Shown here: positions 16,721-26,178 of the stretch, in pieces | Position numbering within the stretch: position 1 is the first letter of the stretch | Layout: the number at the start of each line of letters is the position of its first letter | Source: Prochlorococcus sp. HOT208_60m_808G21 | GTDB taxonomy: Bacteria > Cyanobacteriota > Cyanobacteriia > PCC-6307 > Cyanobiaceae | Direction of reading: 5' to 3' | NCBI GenBank assembly: GCA_002026015.1 | Contig: MWOY01000115.1 | Coordinates: 1-64,000 of the forward strand | Length of the DNA: 64,000 nt | Translations under genes and position numbers: made by a program | Notes under the pieces: generated by a model | What the model saw: the letters and a program-made list of their open reading frames with translations, nothing else | Told to the model about the DNA's origin: nothing | Database searches by the model: none

Positions 16721-17851
16721 TCAATTTTCAAAAACTTTATTTTGAAGAACAACTCCTTCATCGCTTAATAAACATCCAGAAATGAGTTCATCCTCTTTAT
16801 CTAATTTAATTAGACCATCTTTTATAAATGGTGTAATCAAAGATGTTAAGTTCTTAGCATAAAGTGAACTTGCATCATAAGGAACTGAAGAGGGTAATTC
16901 GCCCGCTCCTATAAGTTTTACTCCATCTTTGATAATAGTTTCATTTGATTTTGTTCCTTCGCAATTCCCACCTTGAGAAACTGCCAAATCTATCACCACA
17001 GCCCCAGGTCTCATTTTTTCAATCATGGGAGAGTCTATTAAAACAGGAGCCTTTTTACCTAGAACTTGCGCAGTACATATAGCAACATCAGCTTCAGATA
17101 AATATTTAGTTAAAGTTGCCTTCTGTTTTGAGAGGAATTCCGGTGTTACAGCTTTTGCATAACCTCCTGCCTCGCCTGGCTTTTCCTCAACTTCAGGAAG
17201 TTCTATAAATCTTGCACCTAAGGACTCTACTTGTTCTTTAACAGCAGGTCTAATATCAGATACAAATACTATTGCACCAAGTCTTTTTGCTGTCGCAACT
17301 GCCTGTAATCCTGCAACTCCTCCACCAAGAACGACTACTTTGGCAGGTTGGACTGTCCCAGCTGCAGTCATAAGCATTGGGAAGTATCTATCTAACTCAC
17401 TTGCAGCCAAAAGAACTGCTTTATATCCAGCAATATTGGCCTGTGAAGAAAGAACATCAGAAGATTGAGCTCTACTAATCCTCGGCAGCAACTCAAGTGA
17501 TAAAGCTGAAATCTTATTACTATTTATGATCCTGAGAAGCTCCTTATTACCGTATGGGTTAAGAAGACCAAGAAGAACAGCGCCTTTCTTTAATTTAGTT
17601 AAATTATCCTCTGATGGAGTTTGAACACAAAATATTAAGTCCGCTTCACCCCAAATTTTTTTATCTAAGTTAGATATTATTGTTCCGCCCGATTCTTCAT
17701 ATGATAAGTCACTAAATCCTGATAATTTTCCTGCTGAACTTTCAATATAAACATCACATCCAAGGCTTTTTAATTTCTTTACCGCTTCTGGCGTAGCTGA
17801 AACTCTCCTTTCACCAGAGCTTGTTTCGGAAGGAATAAGTATCTTTGTCAA
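16721..17851 (-). CDS. pntA1: NAD(P) transhydrogenase subunit alpha, part 1 (NAD-binding)
   Basis: 376 residues. It contains the alanine-dehydrogenase-like dI domain: RRVSATPEAVKKL near the start, VVLGGGVAGLQAVATAKRLG for NAD binding, and SDIRPAVKEQVESLGA. It is the soluble NAD(H)-binding subunit on the cytoplasmic side. It is the first gene of the minus-strand pnt operon. Confidence 0.96.
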   Translation of the reverse strand: MTKILIPSETSSGERRVSATPEAVKKLKSLGCDVYIESSAGKLSGFSDLSYEESGGTIISNLDKKIWGEADLIFCVQTPSEDNLTKLKKGAVLLGLLNPYGNKELLRIINSNKISALSLELLPRISRAQSSDVLSSQANIAGYKAVLLAASELDRYFPMLMTAAGTVQPAKVVVLGGGVAGLQAVATAKRLGAIVFVSDIRPAVKEQVESLGARFIELPEVEEKPGEAGGYAKAVTPEFLSKQKATLTKYLSEADVAICTAQVLGKKAPVLIDSPMIEKMRPGAVVIDLAVSQGGNCEGTKSNETIIKDGVKLIGAGELPSSVPYDASSLYAKNLTSLITPFIKDGLIKLDKEDELISGCLLSDEGVVLQNKVFEN

Positions 17852-17978
17852 TTTATTTATTTTTTTAACATACTAAATATAAATTGAAGAAAGTCAAAAG
17901 TCTTGGATTTTTGTTAAAAATATATTTTCTTTTTTATAAAAAATAGCTATCTAGAATATATAGGTACTAAATAATCCA

Positions 17979-18557
17979 ATGAGTATAAAAGCAATCGAAT
18001 GTCCTGATGGAGTATGTCACAGTCATCATGGTGGTCATGCTGTCCCAAGGCAAGCTATGCAGAAAAATCTAGAAAAGCATGGTAAAGATTGGTGCGAGAA
18101 ATTAGCAGAGAGAATTTATGAAATGTCAGTTGATACTTATTCTCAGACAGTCATGCCAAGTCTGCATTCTGCAGGTTGGCAAAGAAGACATTTAGATTGG
18201 GAATTTAAGCTGGCAGAAAATGGTTCTGAACCTGATGAAGCTCTTGTTGAAGGAATTATTAATGCCACAGAAAGCTTTCTAAGAAGTAGTGAGGTGCATC
18301 GATTATTTATTCAGGAATTAGTCCAAGGCACATTTGAGGAAGCTAATGACAAAAAAATAATTTCTAAAGCAATAAAATCTATCATTGAAGAAGAAATTGT
18401 TAGTTCACTAAGAGAAAAGAAAGAAACTCTTTTAAAGAAAATATCCGCAAAATTAATATCAGAAGAAAAAGTTAGCGAGGAACTTGCAATAAATTCAGCT
18501 AAAGAGGGTTTTGAGGAAGTAGAAAGACTACTTGCAAACCACAGCGAGGCAGTTTAA
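17979..18557 (+). CDS. conserved cyanobacterial protein, unknown function (192 aa)
   Basis: A 192-residue protein. It begins with a His/Cys-rich stretch (CPDGVCHSHHGGHAVP) that could bind a metal. The remainder is helical and charged, with MPSLHSAGWQRRHLDWEFKLA in the middle. There is no signal peptide or membrane segment. It is divergent from the pnt operon. I do not know a function for it; the metal suggestion is inference. Confidence 0.75.
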   Translation: MSIKAIECPDGVCHSHHGGHAVPRQAMQKNLEKHGKDWCEKLAERIYEMSVDTYSQTVMPSLHSAGWQRRHLDWEFKLAENGSEPDEALVEGIINATESFLRSSEVHRLFIQELVQGTFEEANDKKIISKAIKSIIEEEIVSSLREKKETLLKKISAKLISEEKVSEELAINSAKEGFEEVERLLANHSEAV

Positions 18558-18711
18558 TCGTAATTCTTTATTTTTACTTTATAATTAGGGCAAAAATTCG
18601 CTCAAATATAAACTAAAGATTAAATTATTGTTTGGAAGTACGAAGTTGTAACTTATTAGACAATAAATAAACTGTTTGATGTGTTTATCTATATACATCT
18701 TTTAAGTTTAA

Positions 18712-18936
18712 ATGGACAATTTTATTAGGAAAAGGATTGACATTGCAACCTGTTGGGCAACCAACAGAATTTCTGCTATGGATACTCTAGAAAGATATGA
18801 AGACAGTTATGCAATTGCAGAAGAATTTAGAGAGTGGATATTACATATTGGAGAAAAGAACGAAAATATAAAAGATTCAGTTTTAAACTTCCCAAAGGAA
18901 TTAAAAAAATTATTAGACCAAAAAGTCAACGATTAA
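18712..18936 (+). CDS. small hypothetical protein (74 aa)
   Basis: A 74-residue soluble helical protein (RIDIATCWATNRISAMDTLE, then EDSYAIAEEFREW). It has a native composition and no motif or membrane segment. It stands alone between the 17979 gene and trxB with short gaps. Function unknown. Confidence 0.6.
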   Translation: MDNFIRKRIDIATCWATNRISAMDTLERYEDSYAIAEEFREWILHIGEKNENIKDSVLNFPKELKKLLDQKVND

Positions 18937-19015
18937 ATAATAAATTGATCGAGTGAAACCCGCCCTACATTATTTGGGTTAATTTATTATTATTAATAAT
19001 GAAATTAGAAAATAA

Positions 19016-20392
19016 ATGGAGAATAAAGAGAACACTTCAAATGTAGAAAATGTTGTAATAATAGGTTCAGGTCCTGCAGGTTATACGGCTGCAATTTATG
19101 CAGCAAGAGCAAATCTTCAACCATTGCTCGTAACAGGATTTAATTCTGGTGGAATTCCTGGTGGGCAATTAATGACTACAACATTTGTTGAAAATTATCC
19201 AGGTTTCCCAGATGGAGTACTAGGTCCTGAATTGATGGATCTAATGAAGGCTCAAGCAGAAAGATGGGGTACTAATTTATACGAAAGTGATGTAGTCTCA
19301 ATTAATACCGATTCGCATCCCTTTGAATTAAAAACTTTAGAAGGAACTATAAAATCTAACTCAATTATTATTGCAACTGGAGCAAGTGCAAATAGATTAG
19401 GAGTAATAAATGAAGATAAATTCTGGAGCAAAGGAATAAGTGCTTGTGCAATATGTGATGGGGCCACCCCACAATTTAGAGATGAAGAATTAGCTGTTAT
19501 TGGAGGGGGCGACTCTGCATGTGAAGAAGCAGCATATCTCACAAAGTATGGAAGCAAAGTGCATTTAATTGTTCGATCAGAAAAATTAAGAGCTAGCGCA
19601 GCAATGGTCGATAGAGTAAAAGCTAATCCAAAGATAGATATTCATTGGAACACAAAAGTTGATAAAGCGGATGGTTCTGAATGGCTTGAGAGAATAGAAA
19701 TTATTCACTCTCAAGAAGGTAAAGGGGAAATCAATATAAAAGGTCTTTTTTACGCGATAGGGCATACTCCAAATACGAAGTTCTTAGGAGGCAAAATTGA
19801 TTTAGACAATAAAGGCTATATTGCTTGCAAATCCGGAAGGCCAGAAACATCTATTGAAGGCATCTTCGCAGCAGGTGATGTTGTTGATTCTGAATGGAGA
19901 CAAGGAGTTACCGCTGCAGGAACTGGATGCATGGCAGCATTAGCTACCGAAAGATGGTTAGCCGAGAAAAACTTAGCAAAAACTATAGTCAGGGAAACTC
20001 CCGAACCAGAAAAAAAACTTAATTCATCAGATTTTATTGAAGAAGAAGTTAACGAAGATACTTTCGATGCAAATTCTGAATGGCAAAAAGGCAGTTATGC
20101 ATTAAGGAAACTTTATCACGAGAGCAAAAAACCTATCTTAGTAATTTTTAGTTCACCAAGCTGCGGCCCATGTCATGTTTTAAAACCTCAGTTAAAAAGA
20201 GTCATTAAAGAACTTGATGGTGCTGTTCTTGGTGTTGAAATAGATATTGATAAAGATCAAGATATTGCAAAACAAGCTGGTATTAACGGCACACCAACGG
20301 TTCAACTTTTTAAAGAAAAATTATTAAAAAAACAATGGCAAGGTGTTAAACAAAGAAGTGAGTTTAAAGAAGCTATAAAAAATATTATCTAA
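19016..20392 (+). CDS. trxB: NADPH-thioredoxin reductase with fused thioredoxin (NTRC type)
   Basis: 458 residues. The FAD-binding fold is GSGPAGYTAA, the active site is CAICDG (Cys144 and Cys147), and the NADPH site is GGGDSA. After a linker (about 320-365) a thioredoxin domain follows with CGPC at about 383-386. This fused form, NTRC, uses NADPH to reduce 2-Cys peroxiredoxins and metabolic enzymes in the dark or low light. Residue counts agree with the family length. Confidence 0.95.
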   Translation: MENKENTSNVENVVIIGSGPAGYTAAIYAARANLQPLLVTGFNSGGIPGGQLMTTTFVENYPGFPDGVLGPELMDLMKAQAERWGTNLYESDVVSINTDSHPFELKTLEGTIKSNSIIIATGASANRLGVINEDKFWSKGISACAICDGATPQFRDEELAVIGGGDSACEEAAYLTKYGSKVHLIVRSEKLRASAAMVDRVKANPKIDIHWNTKVDKADGSEWLERIEIIHSQEGKGEINIKGLFYAIGHTPNTKFLGGKIDLDNKGYIACKSGRPETSIEGIFAAGDVVDSEWRQGVTAAGTGCMAALATERWLAEKNLAKTIVRETPEPEKKLNSSDFIEEEVNEDTFDANSEWQKGSYALRKLYHESKKPILVIFSSPSCGPCHVLKPQLKRVIKELDGAVLGVEIDIDKDQDIAKQAGINGTPTVQLFKEKLLKKQWQGVKQRSEFKEAIKNII

Positions 20393-20401
20393 AGTAACTT
20401 T

Positions 20402-20669
20402 TTATTTATTATTTCTCTTGGGATTATTTTTATTAGTAGTAGGTCTAGCACCACCTGCATTCCTCTCTCTATAAGTAATCCTCCCTCTGGAAAGATCATA
20501 AGGACTTATCTCAACTAATACTTTGTCTCCAGCTAATAATTTAATTCTAAATTTAGTCAATTTACCTGCTGCTCTACATAAACATTGATGTCCTTCAGGT
20601 TGTTCTAAGGTAACCAAATAAAATCCATTCCCCTGCTCTTTTTTCTATTACACCTGAAGTTTCAATCAT
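20402..20669 (-). pseudogene. infA: translation initiation factor IF-1, frameshifted
   Basis: Reading from ATG at 20669 gives MIETSGVIEK, then an out-of-frame tail that stops at 20595. From about 20632 the second frame continues as GNGFYLVTLEQPEGHQCLC...LVEISPYDLSRGRITYRERN. This matches IF-1 throughout. One extra A in the A6 run (plus-strand T6, 20639-20644) explains the break; removing it restores an 88-residue IF-1. IF-1 is essential for initiation-complex assembly. The visible 71-aa TTG frame (20402-20617) lacks the first OB-fold strand, so it is not a functional alternative. The cause may be sequencing error, a real lesion, or slippage. Confidence 0.85.
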
Positions 20670-20761
20670 TAATTAATCTTTTACTAAGTACATATTATCA
20701 GAAAAAGATTGGCCAAAATTGATTTAAAAAAAATTACATACGTAAAAATATGCAATTTAAT

Positions 20762-20974
20762 TCAAATTGAAAATTTAATTTCATTAATTATTTGAAGTTG
20801 TCCATAGTAAAAATTTGCTTTCGCAATTTTTTCAGAATCTTCTAATTGATCAAAAAAAACAAACCCAAGGCTTTCCCATAATGAAGATCCGCAAACATTA
20901 TTCAATTCATTTTTTGCTTCTTTTGCAAAATTATCTAGTTTTCGTTCGAGGTTTTTAGACTTAGAAACAGACAT
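20762..20974 (-). CDS. hypothetical protein (70 aa)
   Basis: A 70-residue soluble protein with an amphipathic N-terminal helix (KNLERKLDNFAKEAKNELNN), a Cys and an aromatic patch (SSLWESLGFVFFDQLE). No motif is recognised. It lies between infA and ycf39 in the same direction. Confidence 0.6.
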   Translation of the reverse strand: MSVSKSKNLERKLDNFAKEAKNELNNVCGSSLWESLGFVFFDQLEDSEKIAKANFYYGQLQIINEIKFSI

Positions 20975-21030
20975 AGGTCAATAATATTTATTATAGTACA
21001 AATATACTATCTGATTCTAAAATTGCAATA

Positions 21031-21993
21031 TTAAAAAGGTAATCTCTTTTTTTCTTCAATATTAAGATCTGCTTCCATTTCCCTTAATCTTTTAAGTATT
21101 TGTTGATAGTACTCCTTTATGTAACTCTCTAGAGAGGTCATATCCTCTTTTTTAAGTTCCAATATTTCGTAAGTTTTGCTCATGTCAGCATCTAAAGATT
21201 CACCACTACTTGTTACTTCAGCAAAAGACAATCGCTCAGCAACATTAAGAGAATCTTGGAAAAAAGAAACTACTTTTTGAGTGGCACTAATAAGGAAGGG
21301 AGAAACTCTAAAAATTTTTGCCTTTTTTTCACTAAATTTTTCACATAAAGATATAACTTCATTTGAATCCCATGCTTTAGGGCCTACTAATGGCAATGAT
21401 GTTCTGTGAGTTTTTGGATTATTTACTGCTGCTACAACAACTTTCGCCATATCTTGAGTATTCATATAAGCAATTTTAGTTGGAGTCCCACTCATCCATA
21501 CTGCTTGACTATCCAAGATTGGGATTGCGAATTGACCAATAACTCCTTGCATAAAAGCTGCACATTTGAAAATTGTATAGTCTAAATCAGATTTTTCAAG
21601 AAGTTTTTCAGTGCAAAATTTAATGTCCATTAAAGGAACATTTCTAAACTTTTCTGTTAAGAGGATAGAAAGGAATATTACCCTTTTTACGTTTAAAGAT
21701 TCGCAAGCATTGAATAAGTTAAGTTTTCCATCCCAATCAATTTCATAAATACTTTTAGGATCATCTGGCCTACTAGTCGCTGCATCAATAACAACTTCAA
21801 TATCTTGCAATGCATATTCTATATCAGAAGAATTTAATAAATTACCTTTTGTTAGCTCACAACCCCATTCTTGTAGAAAGGAAGCTTTTCTTGGATTTCT
21901 TACAAAGCATCTTACTTCATGTCCCTCTTCTATAGCTTGCTTTGCTATTTGTCTACCAAGTGTCCCTGTTGCTCCTACTAAAAGAATCTTCAT
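21031..21993 (-). CDS. ycf39: Ycf39-type NAD(P)-binding protein (photosystem II assembly)
   Basis: 320 residues, an atypical short-chain reductase. The nucleotide site is LLVGATGTLGRQIA at the N-terminus. The family-typical stretches DVEVVIDAATSRP-like (IEVVIDAATSRPDDP) and VGPKAW are present. Ycf39 works in photosystem II assembly and pigment delivery and forms a complex with HLIPs in other cyanobacteria, which fits the hli cluster here. It is immediately downstream of petM on the same strand. Confidence 0.93.
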   Translation of the reverse strand: MKILLVGATGTLGRQIAKQAIEEGHEVRCFVRNPRKASFLQEWGCELTKGNLLNSSDIEYALQDIEVVIDAATSRPDDPKSIYEIDWDGKLNLFNACESLNVKRVIFLSILLTEKFRNVPLMDIKFCTEKLLEKSDLDYTIFKCAAFMQGVIGQFAIPILDSQAVWMSGTPTKIAYMNTQDMAKVVVAAVNNPKTHRTSLPLVGPKAWDSNEVISLCEKFSEKKAKIFRVSPFLISATQKVVSFFQDSLNVAERLSFAEVTSSGESLDADMSKTYEILELKKEDMTSLESYIKEYYQQILKRLREMEADLNIEEKKRLPF

Positions 21994-22050
21994 ACTTAAG
22001 ATTTACTTAACTTTAAGACCATAACTCAAATTGTGATGTATCCGTGAGAA

Positions 22051-22149
22051 TCAGTCTCCCTGAAACTTTAATAACAAGGCACCACCAACTAGTCCTATTG
22101 GTATCAGTATCCAAAAAACTGCTGCAATACTAAAAATTTCTTTAGCCAT
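22051..22149 (-). CDS. petM: cytochrome b6f complex subunit PetM (subunit 7)
   Basis: A 32-residue, single-helix protein ([16 protein letters not shown]..., ending KFQGD). Length and the hydrophobic core match PetM. It sits in the thylakoid as a small subunit of cytochrome b6f. It is too short for standard ORF calling but unmistakable in size and sequence type. It is upstream of ycf39 on the same strand. Confidence 0.92.
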
Positions 22150-22224
22150 AGTAAAATTAAATGATTACTATAATTTACATTCAAAATACATTTATTTGTT
22201 AAAAATGTAGATAATTCAAATATC

Positions 22225-23184
22225 TTGAAAATTTTTGAATATATGAATAATAATTTAAAAAAAAATATAAACATCCCTAATTACTGGAATTGGAATGGTT
22301 TCAAAATTTGTTGGAGTGTTACAGGCGAAGAAAATGAGATTCCAATTATCTTTCTCCATGGATTTGGAGCAAGTCGAAAACATTGGAGAAACAATTTAGA
22401 GTATTTTGCGAAAAAGAATTTTGCCTCTTATTCATTGGATTTAATAGGATTTGGTGATTCAGATCAACCTGGAATTAGACAAATTGGAAAATTAAATAAT
22501 GAGATTTGGTGTGATCAAGTGAAAGACTTTATTGCACAGGTAATAAGACCAAAGAATTCCGGTAAAGTTATTCTTATTGGCAATTCCCTTGGATCACTGG
22601 TTGCTTTAACATGTGCTGTTTCATTAGAGGATCAGATTGCAACAGTTATTGCATCGCCTTTGCCAGATCAAATTCAAGAAAATAAAAAGTCCATAACAAA
22701 AAAATCATCATTTAAAAAATTTCAAGATATATTCATAACAATATTTTTTTTGTTTTTCCCTTTGGAGATTATTTTATTTTTAATAACTAGATTAGGGGTT
22801 ATTAAACTAGGACTATATTCTGCTTATTTCAAAAAAGATAGTATTGATCGCGAACTAATAGATTTGGTAACAAAACCAGTTTTAAGGAGAACTTCAGCTA
22901 GATCATTAAGAGCAATGTGTATTGGAATGTCTTCTAGAGATGAAAAATTTAAAGCTTCTCACCTTTTGAGAAAACTTAGCGCCTCAAAAAAAGTTCCTTT
23001 TTTATTGATTTGGGGCGAAAAAGATAATTTCATCCCTTTGTTTGTTGGTAAAAAGATTGCAAATTTCCATAGATGGGTAAAATTAAAAATAGTATCCAAT
23101 TCTGGGCACTGTATCCATGATGAAGACCCTTCAGTATTCAATAGAATTTCTTATGAATGGATTAGAGATTTAAAAACCTTTTAA
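22225..23184 (+). CDS. alpha/beta hydrolase
   Basis: 319 residues. The oxyanion motif HGFGASRKHW is followed by the nucleophile elbow GNSLG (Ser121). The acid residue lies in WGEKDNFIP and the His in NSGHCIHDEDP. A cap with hydrophobic segments lies between them (about 160-200). It matches the epoxide-hydrolase/haloperoxidase-like group in cyanobacteria, some of which relate to chlorophyll or lipid breakdown, but the substrate is unknown. ATG at 22225 or at 22243 (MNNN) may be the true start. Confidence 0.85.
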   Translation: MKIFEYMNNNLKKNINIPNYWNWNGFKICWSVTGEENEIPIIFLHGFGASRKHWRNNLEYFAKKNFASYSLDLIGFGDSDQPGIRQIGKLNNEIWCDQVKDFIAQVIRPKNSGKVILIGNSLGSLVALTCAVSLEDQIATVIASPLPDQIQENKKSITKKSSFKKFQDIFITIFFLFFPLEIILFLITRLGVIKLGLYSAYFKKDSIDRELIDLVTKPVLRRTSARSLRAMCIGMSSRDEKFKASHLLRKLSASKKVPFLLIWGEKDNFIPLFVGKKIANFHRWVKLKIVSNSGHCIHDEDPSVFNRISYEWIRDLKTF

Positions 23185-23187
23185 AAT

Positions 23188-23712
23188 ATGAAACATACAT
23201 TATCAGTTCTTGTAGAAGATGAATCTGGAGCCTTGAGTAGAATCTCAGGTCTCTTCGCTCGAAGGGGATTCAACATAGATAGCCTTGCAGTAGGACCTGC
23301 AGAATCTAAAGGGATTTCAAGGTTAACAATGGTAGTAGAGGGTGATGATGAAACTCTTCAACAAATGACTAAGCAACTTAATAAGTTGTTTAATGTTCTG
23401 GGAGTTGTAGATTTTACTAATCTCGCAGCTGTTGAAAGGGAATTGATGTTACTAAAAGTTTCATCGAAAGAAGATACTAGGAGTAATATCCTTGATATAG
23501 TACAGATTTTCCGTGCAAAAGTTGTTGATGTATCAGATATGGCCTTAACTCTCGAGGTAGTTGGAGATCCTGGGAAGTTAGTTGCTCTAGAGAAATTACT
23601 CGAGCCCTACGGCATACTTGAAATAGCGAGGACTGGTAAGGTAGCTCTTAAACGCTCTTCAGGAGTTAATACAGAAATGTTGAAAATAAATAAATATTCT
23701 CTAGAAATTTAA
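23188..23712 (+). CDS. ilvH: acetolactate synthase small (regulatory) subunit
   Basis: 174 residues. The N-terminal ACT domain [20 protein letters not shown] (2-21) is followed by [11 protein letters not shown] and a second ACT-like half. It binds valine and stimulates the large subunit of the first branched-chain amino-acid enzyme. It follows the hydrolase by 3 bp. The catalytic subunit is not in the window. Confidence 0.96.
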   Translation: MKHTLSVLVEDESGALSRISGLFARRGFNIDSLAVGPAESKGISRLTMVVEGDDETLQQMTKQLNKLFNVLGVVDFTNLAAVERELMLLKVSSKEDTRSNILDIVQIFRAKVVDVSDMALTLEVVGDPGKLVALEKLLEPYGILEIARTGKVALKRSSGVNTEMLKINKYSLEI

Positions 23713-24320
23713 TTAGATATCTGGACTGTCTTTATGTAGTCTTCTTTATTGATTTTTTCGAGTACTTCTAATCCTTTAATAATCTTTCCAAAAATCGAAT
23801 ATCTTCCATCTAGTTCTGGGATCTTAGTCGTTACAAAAAAAAATTCAGTAGATGAAGACTTATTCTTACCGCTTTTAACCATAGCGATTGATCCACTCTC
23901 AAAAGTATTAACTAAATTCACTGTTTCACTAGGGTTTTTTATTTGATAGTTATATCTTGGTTTTATTTCTTCTTTGAATTTTATTTCTAAAGGTATTGTT
24001 GGACTTATCTTATTCAGGTTTTGTTTTCGTTCTATATAAGATTTGTTTTCTGGATTAACGCCGCCATGTATAAACCTTATTTGGGGATAATTTATTATTT
24101 TATAAAATTTTTTATTTTCATAAATATTATTTTCTATGTTTTCCAGAAAATTTGATACTGTTACTGGGTTATCTTTACCAAATAATTTTACCTCAAAATC
24201 ACCTTTTGAAGTTTTAAAATTAACTAATTTATTACTCTTAATACAAGTAAATTTAAGTTTTTGGCAGTAATAATTTGAATCAATCTTACTTTTATAACTA
24301 CAAGCTTGAACCAAAAACAA
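23709..24320 (-). CDS. cyclophilin-type peptidyl-prolyl isomerase, probable lipoprotein
   Basis: A cyclophilin fold with [30 protein letters not shown] (the core normally RVIPGFMIQGG), [22 protein letters not shown] and [14 protein letters not shown]. The TTG at 24320 is the first ordinary start, but it omits the signal. The upstream frame reads [21 protein letters not shown], a lipobox, and begins at an ATA (24365-24363) that overlaps the ycf4 stop. The true start is probably that one. The 23709 end overlaps ilvH by 4 bp. It probably folds proteins in the periplasm. Confidence 0.85.
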   Translation of the reverse strand: MFLVQACSYKSKIDSNYYCQKLKFTCIKSNKLVNFKTSKGDFEVKLFGKDNPVTVSNFLENIENNIYENKKFYKIINYPQIRFIHGGVNPENKSYIERKQNLNKISPTIPLEIKFKEEIKPRYNYQIKNPSETVNLVNTFESGSIAMVKSGKNKSSSTEFFFVTTKIPELDGRYSIFGKIIKGLEVLEKINKEDYIKTVQISN

Positions 24321-24361
24321 AACCAGTATAAAAGATAATGTTTTAAAAAAATATTTTTTTT

Positions 24362-24919
24362 TTATTTTAGGCCCTCCAAATTAACATCTAAAAATTTAGC
24401 TAAACGAGCCCCTTCTTCTTCAACCTGAAGCAGTGGTTTAAGTTCTCCTGCTCCGCTTAAAGGGAGAGGTTTTTTTCTACCTTTTAATACTAAAGCAATT
24501 CTTCTTCTAGGATTAAATCCCTCGCTTATATCCAACTTAACAGATTTAATTTCATCAAAATTTAATTTAACTTCAACATCTTTAAATAATCCCTTTCTTT
24601 TTATTTCTACAGATTTTGAGGATTTATCAAAATAATTACTTCCCGAACCAAAATTTATGTAAACCAGGTACCACAAGTAAAAATTTAATAAATTAGCTAT
24701 TACTCCGTATGCTCCCATTATTATTCCTTGAGGGATAAACAACAAAGTTGAAGGATTTCCTAAAGGTAATAAATCCTTTCCTGTGTAGCTAGATATAGAG
24801 GCCAAAAGAAAACCAATACCTCCTATAGTCAACATTCCACCAATAATATAATTTGATATTTTTCTTGATCCACCAATTTTTTGTTCGATTTTATCGAATG
24901 ACGTGAGGTCTGAATTCAT
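24362..24919 (-). CDS. ycf4: photosystem I assembly protein Ycf4
   Basis: 185 residues with two membrane helices (about 22-42 and 62-90). The conserved C-terminal soluble domain (SVEIKRKGLFKDVEVKLNF, then GFNPRRRIAL and LPLSGAGEL) is typical of Ycf4. It assists photosystem I assembly in the thylakoid. It is divergent from psbD. Confidence 0.95.
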   Translation of the reverse strand: MNSDLTSFDKIEQKIGGSRKISNYIIGGMLTIGGIGFLLASISSYTGKDLLPLGNPSTLLFIPQGIIMGAYGVIANLLNFYLWYLVYINFGSGSNYFDKSSKSVEIKRKGLFKDVEVKLNFDEIKSVKLDISEGFNPRRRIALVLKGRKKPLPLSGAGELKPLLQVEEEGARLAKFLDVNLEGLK

Positions 24920-25101
24920 TTTTATCTTTTTTTAGAGCCTAATTCAGATAATTTAACAAACTAAGGGAGTATTCTTACCTAATTTTTAATAAAAAAGTCA
25001 GGAAAGCTTTACAAGGCATTTCAGATATACAAATATTTCCCCACATTACTCTCAATCTTTGTTACAGTCACTGCGTATCCCGAAGCTAAAAACGATTTCT
25101 C

Positions 25102-26178
25102 ATGACGATCGCAGTTGGTAGCGCCCCACAAAGAGGATGGTTTGATATCCTCGATGATTGGTTGAAGCGCGACCGCTTTGTATTTATTGGTTGGTCCGGA
25201 CTACTTCTACTTCCTTGTGCATATCTTGCTATAGGTGGTTGGTTCGTCGGAACAACATTTGTTACCTCTTGGTACACACATGGAGTTGCAAGCTCATACC
25301 TTGAAGGTTGTAACTTTTTAACAGCAGCTGTAAGCACCCCTGGCGATGCCATGGGACACAGTCTTCTATTTTTATGGGGTCCTGAAGCCCAAGGTAGTTT
25401 CGTAAGATGGCTACAACTTGGTGGACTTTGGAACTTCGTTGCATTACATGGAGTATTTGGCCTAATTGGTTTTATGCTTCGTCAGTTTGAAATTGCTGGC
25501 CTTGTTGGAATTAGACCATACAATGCTTTAGCATTCTCAGCAGTAATTGCAGTATTTACAAGTATTTTCCTTATTTATCCTTTAGGACAGCATAGTTGGT
25601 TCTTCGCACCTTCATTTGGTGTTGCAGCGATCTTCCGTTACATTCTGTTCATTCAAGGTTTCCACAATATTACTTTAAATCCATTCCACATGATGGGTGT
25701 TGCTGGGATTCTTGGTGGTGCTCTACTATGCGCTATCCATGGAGCTACAGTACAAAACACTTTGTATGAAGATACAAGTATTTATACAGATGGTAAGGTT
25801 CAAAGTTCAACATTTAGAGCTTTTGATCCAACTCAAGAAGAAGAAACTTATTCAATGATTACAGCGAATAGATTCTGGAGTCAAATCTTCGGTATTGCTT
25901 TCTCAAACAAGCGTTTCTTACATTTCTTGATGCTATTTGTACCTGTTATGGGTATGTGGACATCTTCAATTGGTATTGTCGGCTTAGCACTTAACTTAAG
26001 AGCTTATGATTTCGTAAGCCAAGAAATCCGTGCAGCAGAAGATCCAGAATTTGAAACTTTCTATACAAAAAATATACTTTTGAACGAAGGTATGCGAGCA
26101 TGGATGTCTTCTGTGGATCAACCACACGAAAACTTTGTATTCCCTGAGGAGGTTCTTCCACGTGGAAACGCCCTTTAA
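25102..26178 (+). CDS. psbD: photosystem II D2 protein
   Basis: 358 residues, unmistakable D2 from [20 protein letters not shown]. Five membrane helices carry the chlorophyll, quinone and iron ligands (for example IHGATVQN and [11 protein letters not shown]). It is half of the photosystem II reaction centre. It overlaps psbC by 17 bp at its 3' end, the standard psbDC operon. Confidence 0.99.
   Translation: MTIAVGSAPQRGWFDILDDWLKRDRFVFIGWSGLLLLPCAYLAIGGWFVGTTFVTSWYTHGVASSYLEGCNFLTAAVSTPGDAMGHSLLFLWGPEAQGSFVRWLQLGGLWNFVALHGVFGLIGFMLRQFEIAGLVGIRPYNALAFSAVIAVFTSIFLIYPLGQHSWFFAPSFGVAAIFRYILFIQGFHNITLNPFHMMGVAGILGGALLCAIHGATVQNTLYEDTSIYTDGKVQSSTFRAFDPTQEEETYSMITANRFWSQIFGIAFSNKRFLHFLMLFVPVMGMWTSSIGIVGLALNLRAYDFVSQEIRAAEDPEFETFYTKNILLNEGMRAWMSSVDQPHENFVFPEEVLPRGNAL
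26146..26152 (+). promoter_or_regulatory. Shine-Dalgarno of psbC
   Basis: GAGGAGG lies inside the psbD coding region, 9 bp before the GTG at 26162. It sets the internal psbC start and is an unusually strong site for this genome. Confidence 0.8.

Noticed and set aside
20402..20617. Intact short IF-1 starting at TTG
   Set aside because: It lacks the first OB-fold strand, which is present upstream in another frame, so a frameshift is the better explanation.
26135..26161. Nine-residue N-terminal extension of psbC
   Set aside because: The GTG at 26162 has a strong Shine-Dalgarno 9 bp upstream and matches the usual CP43 N-terminus.
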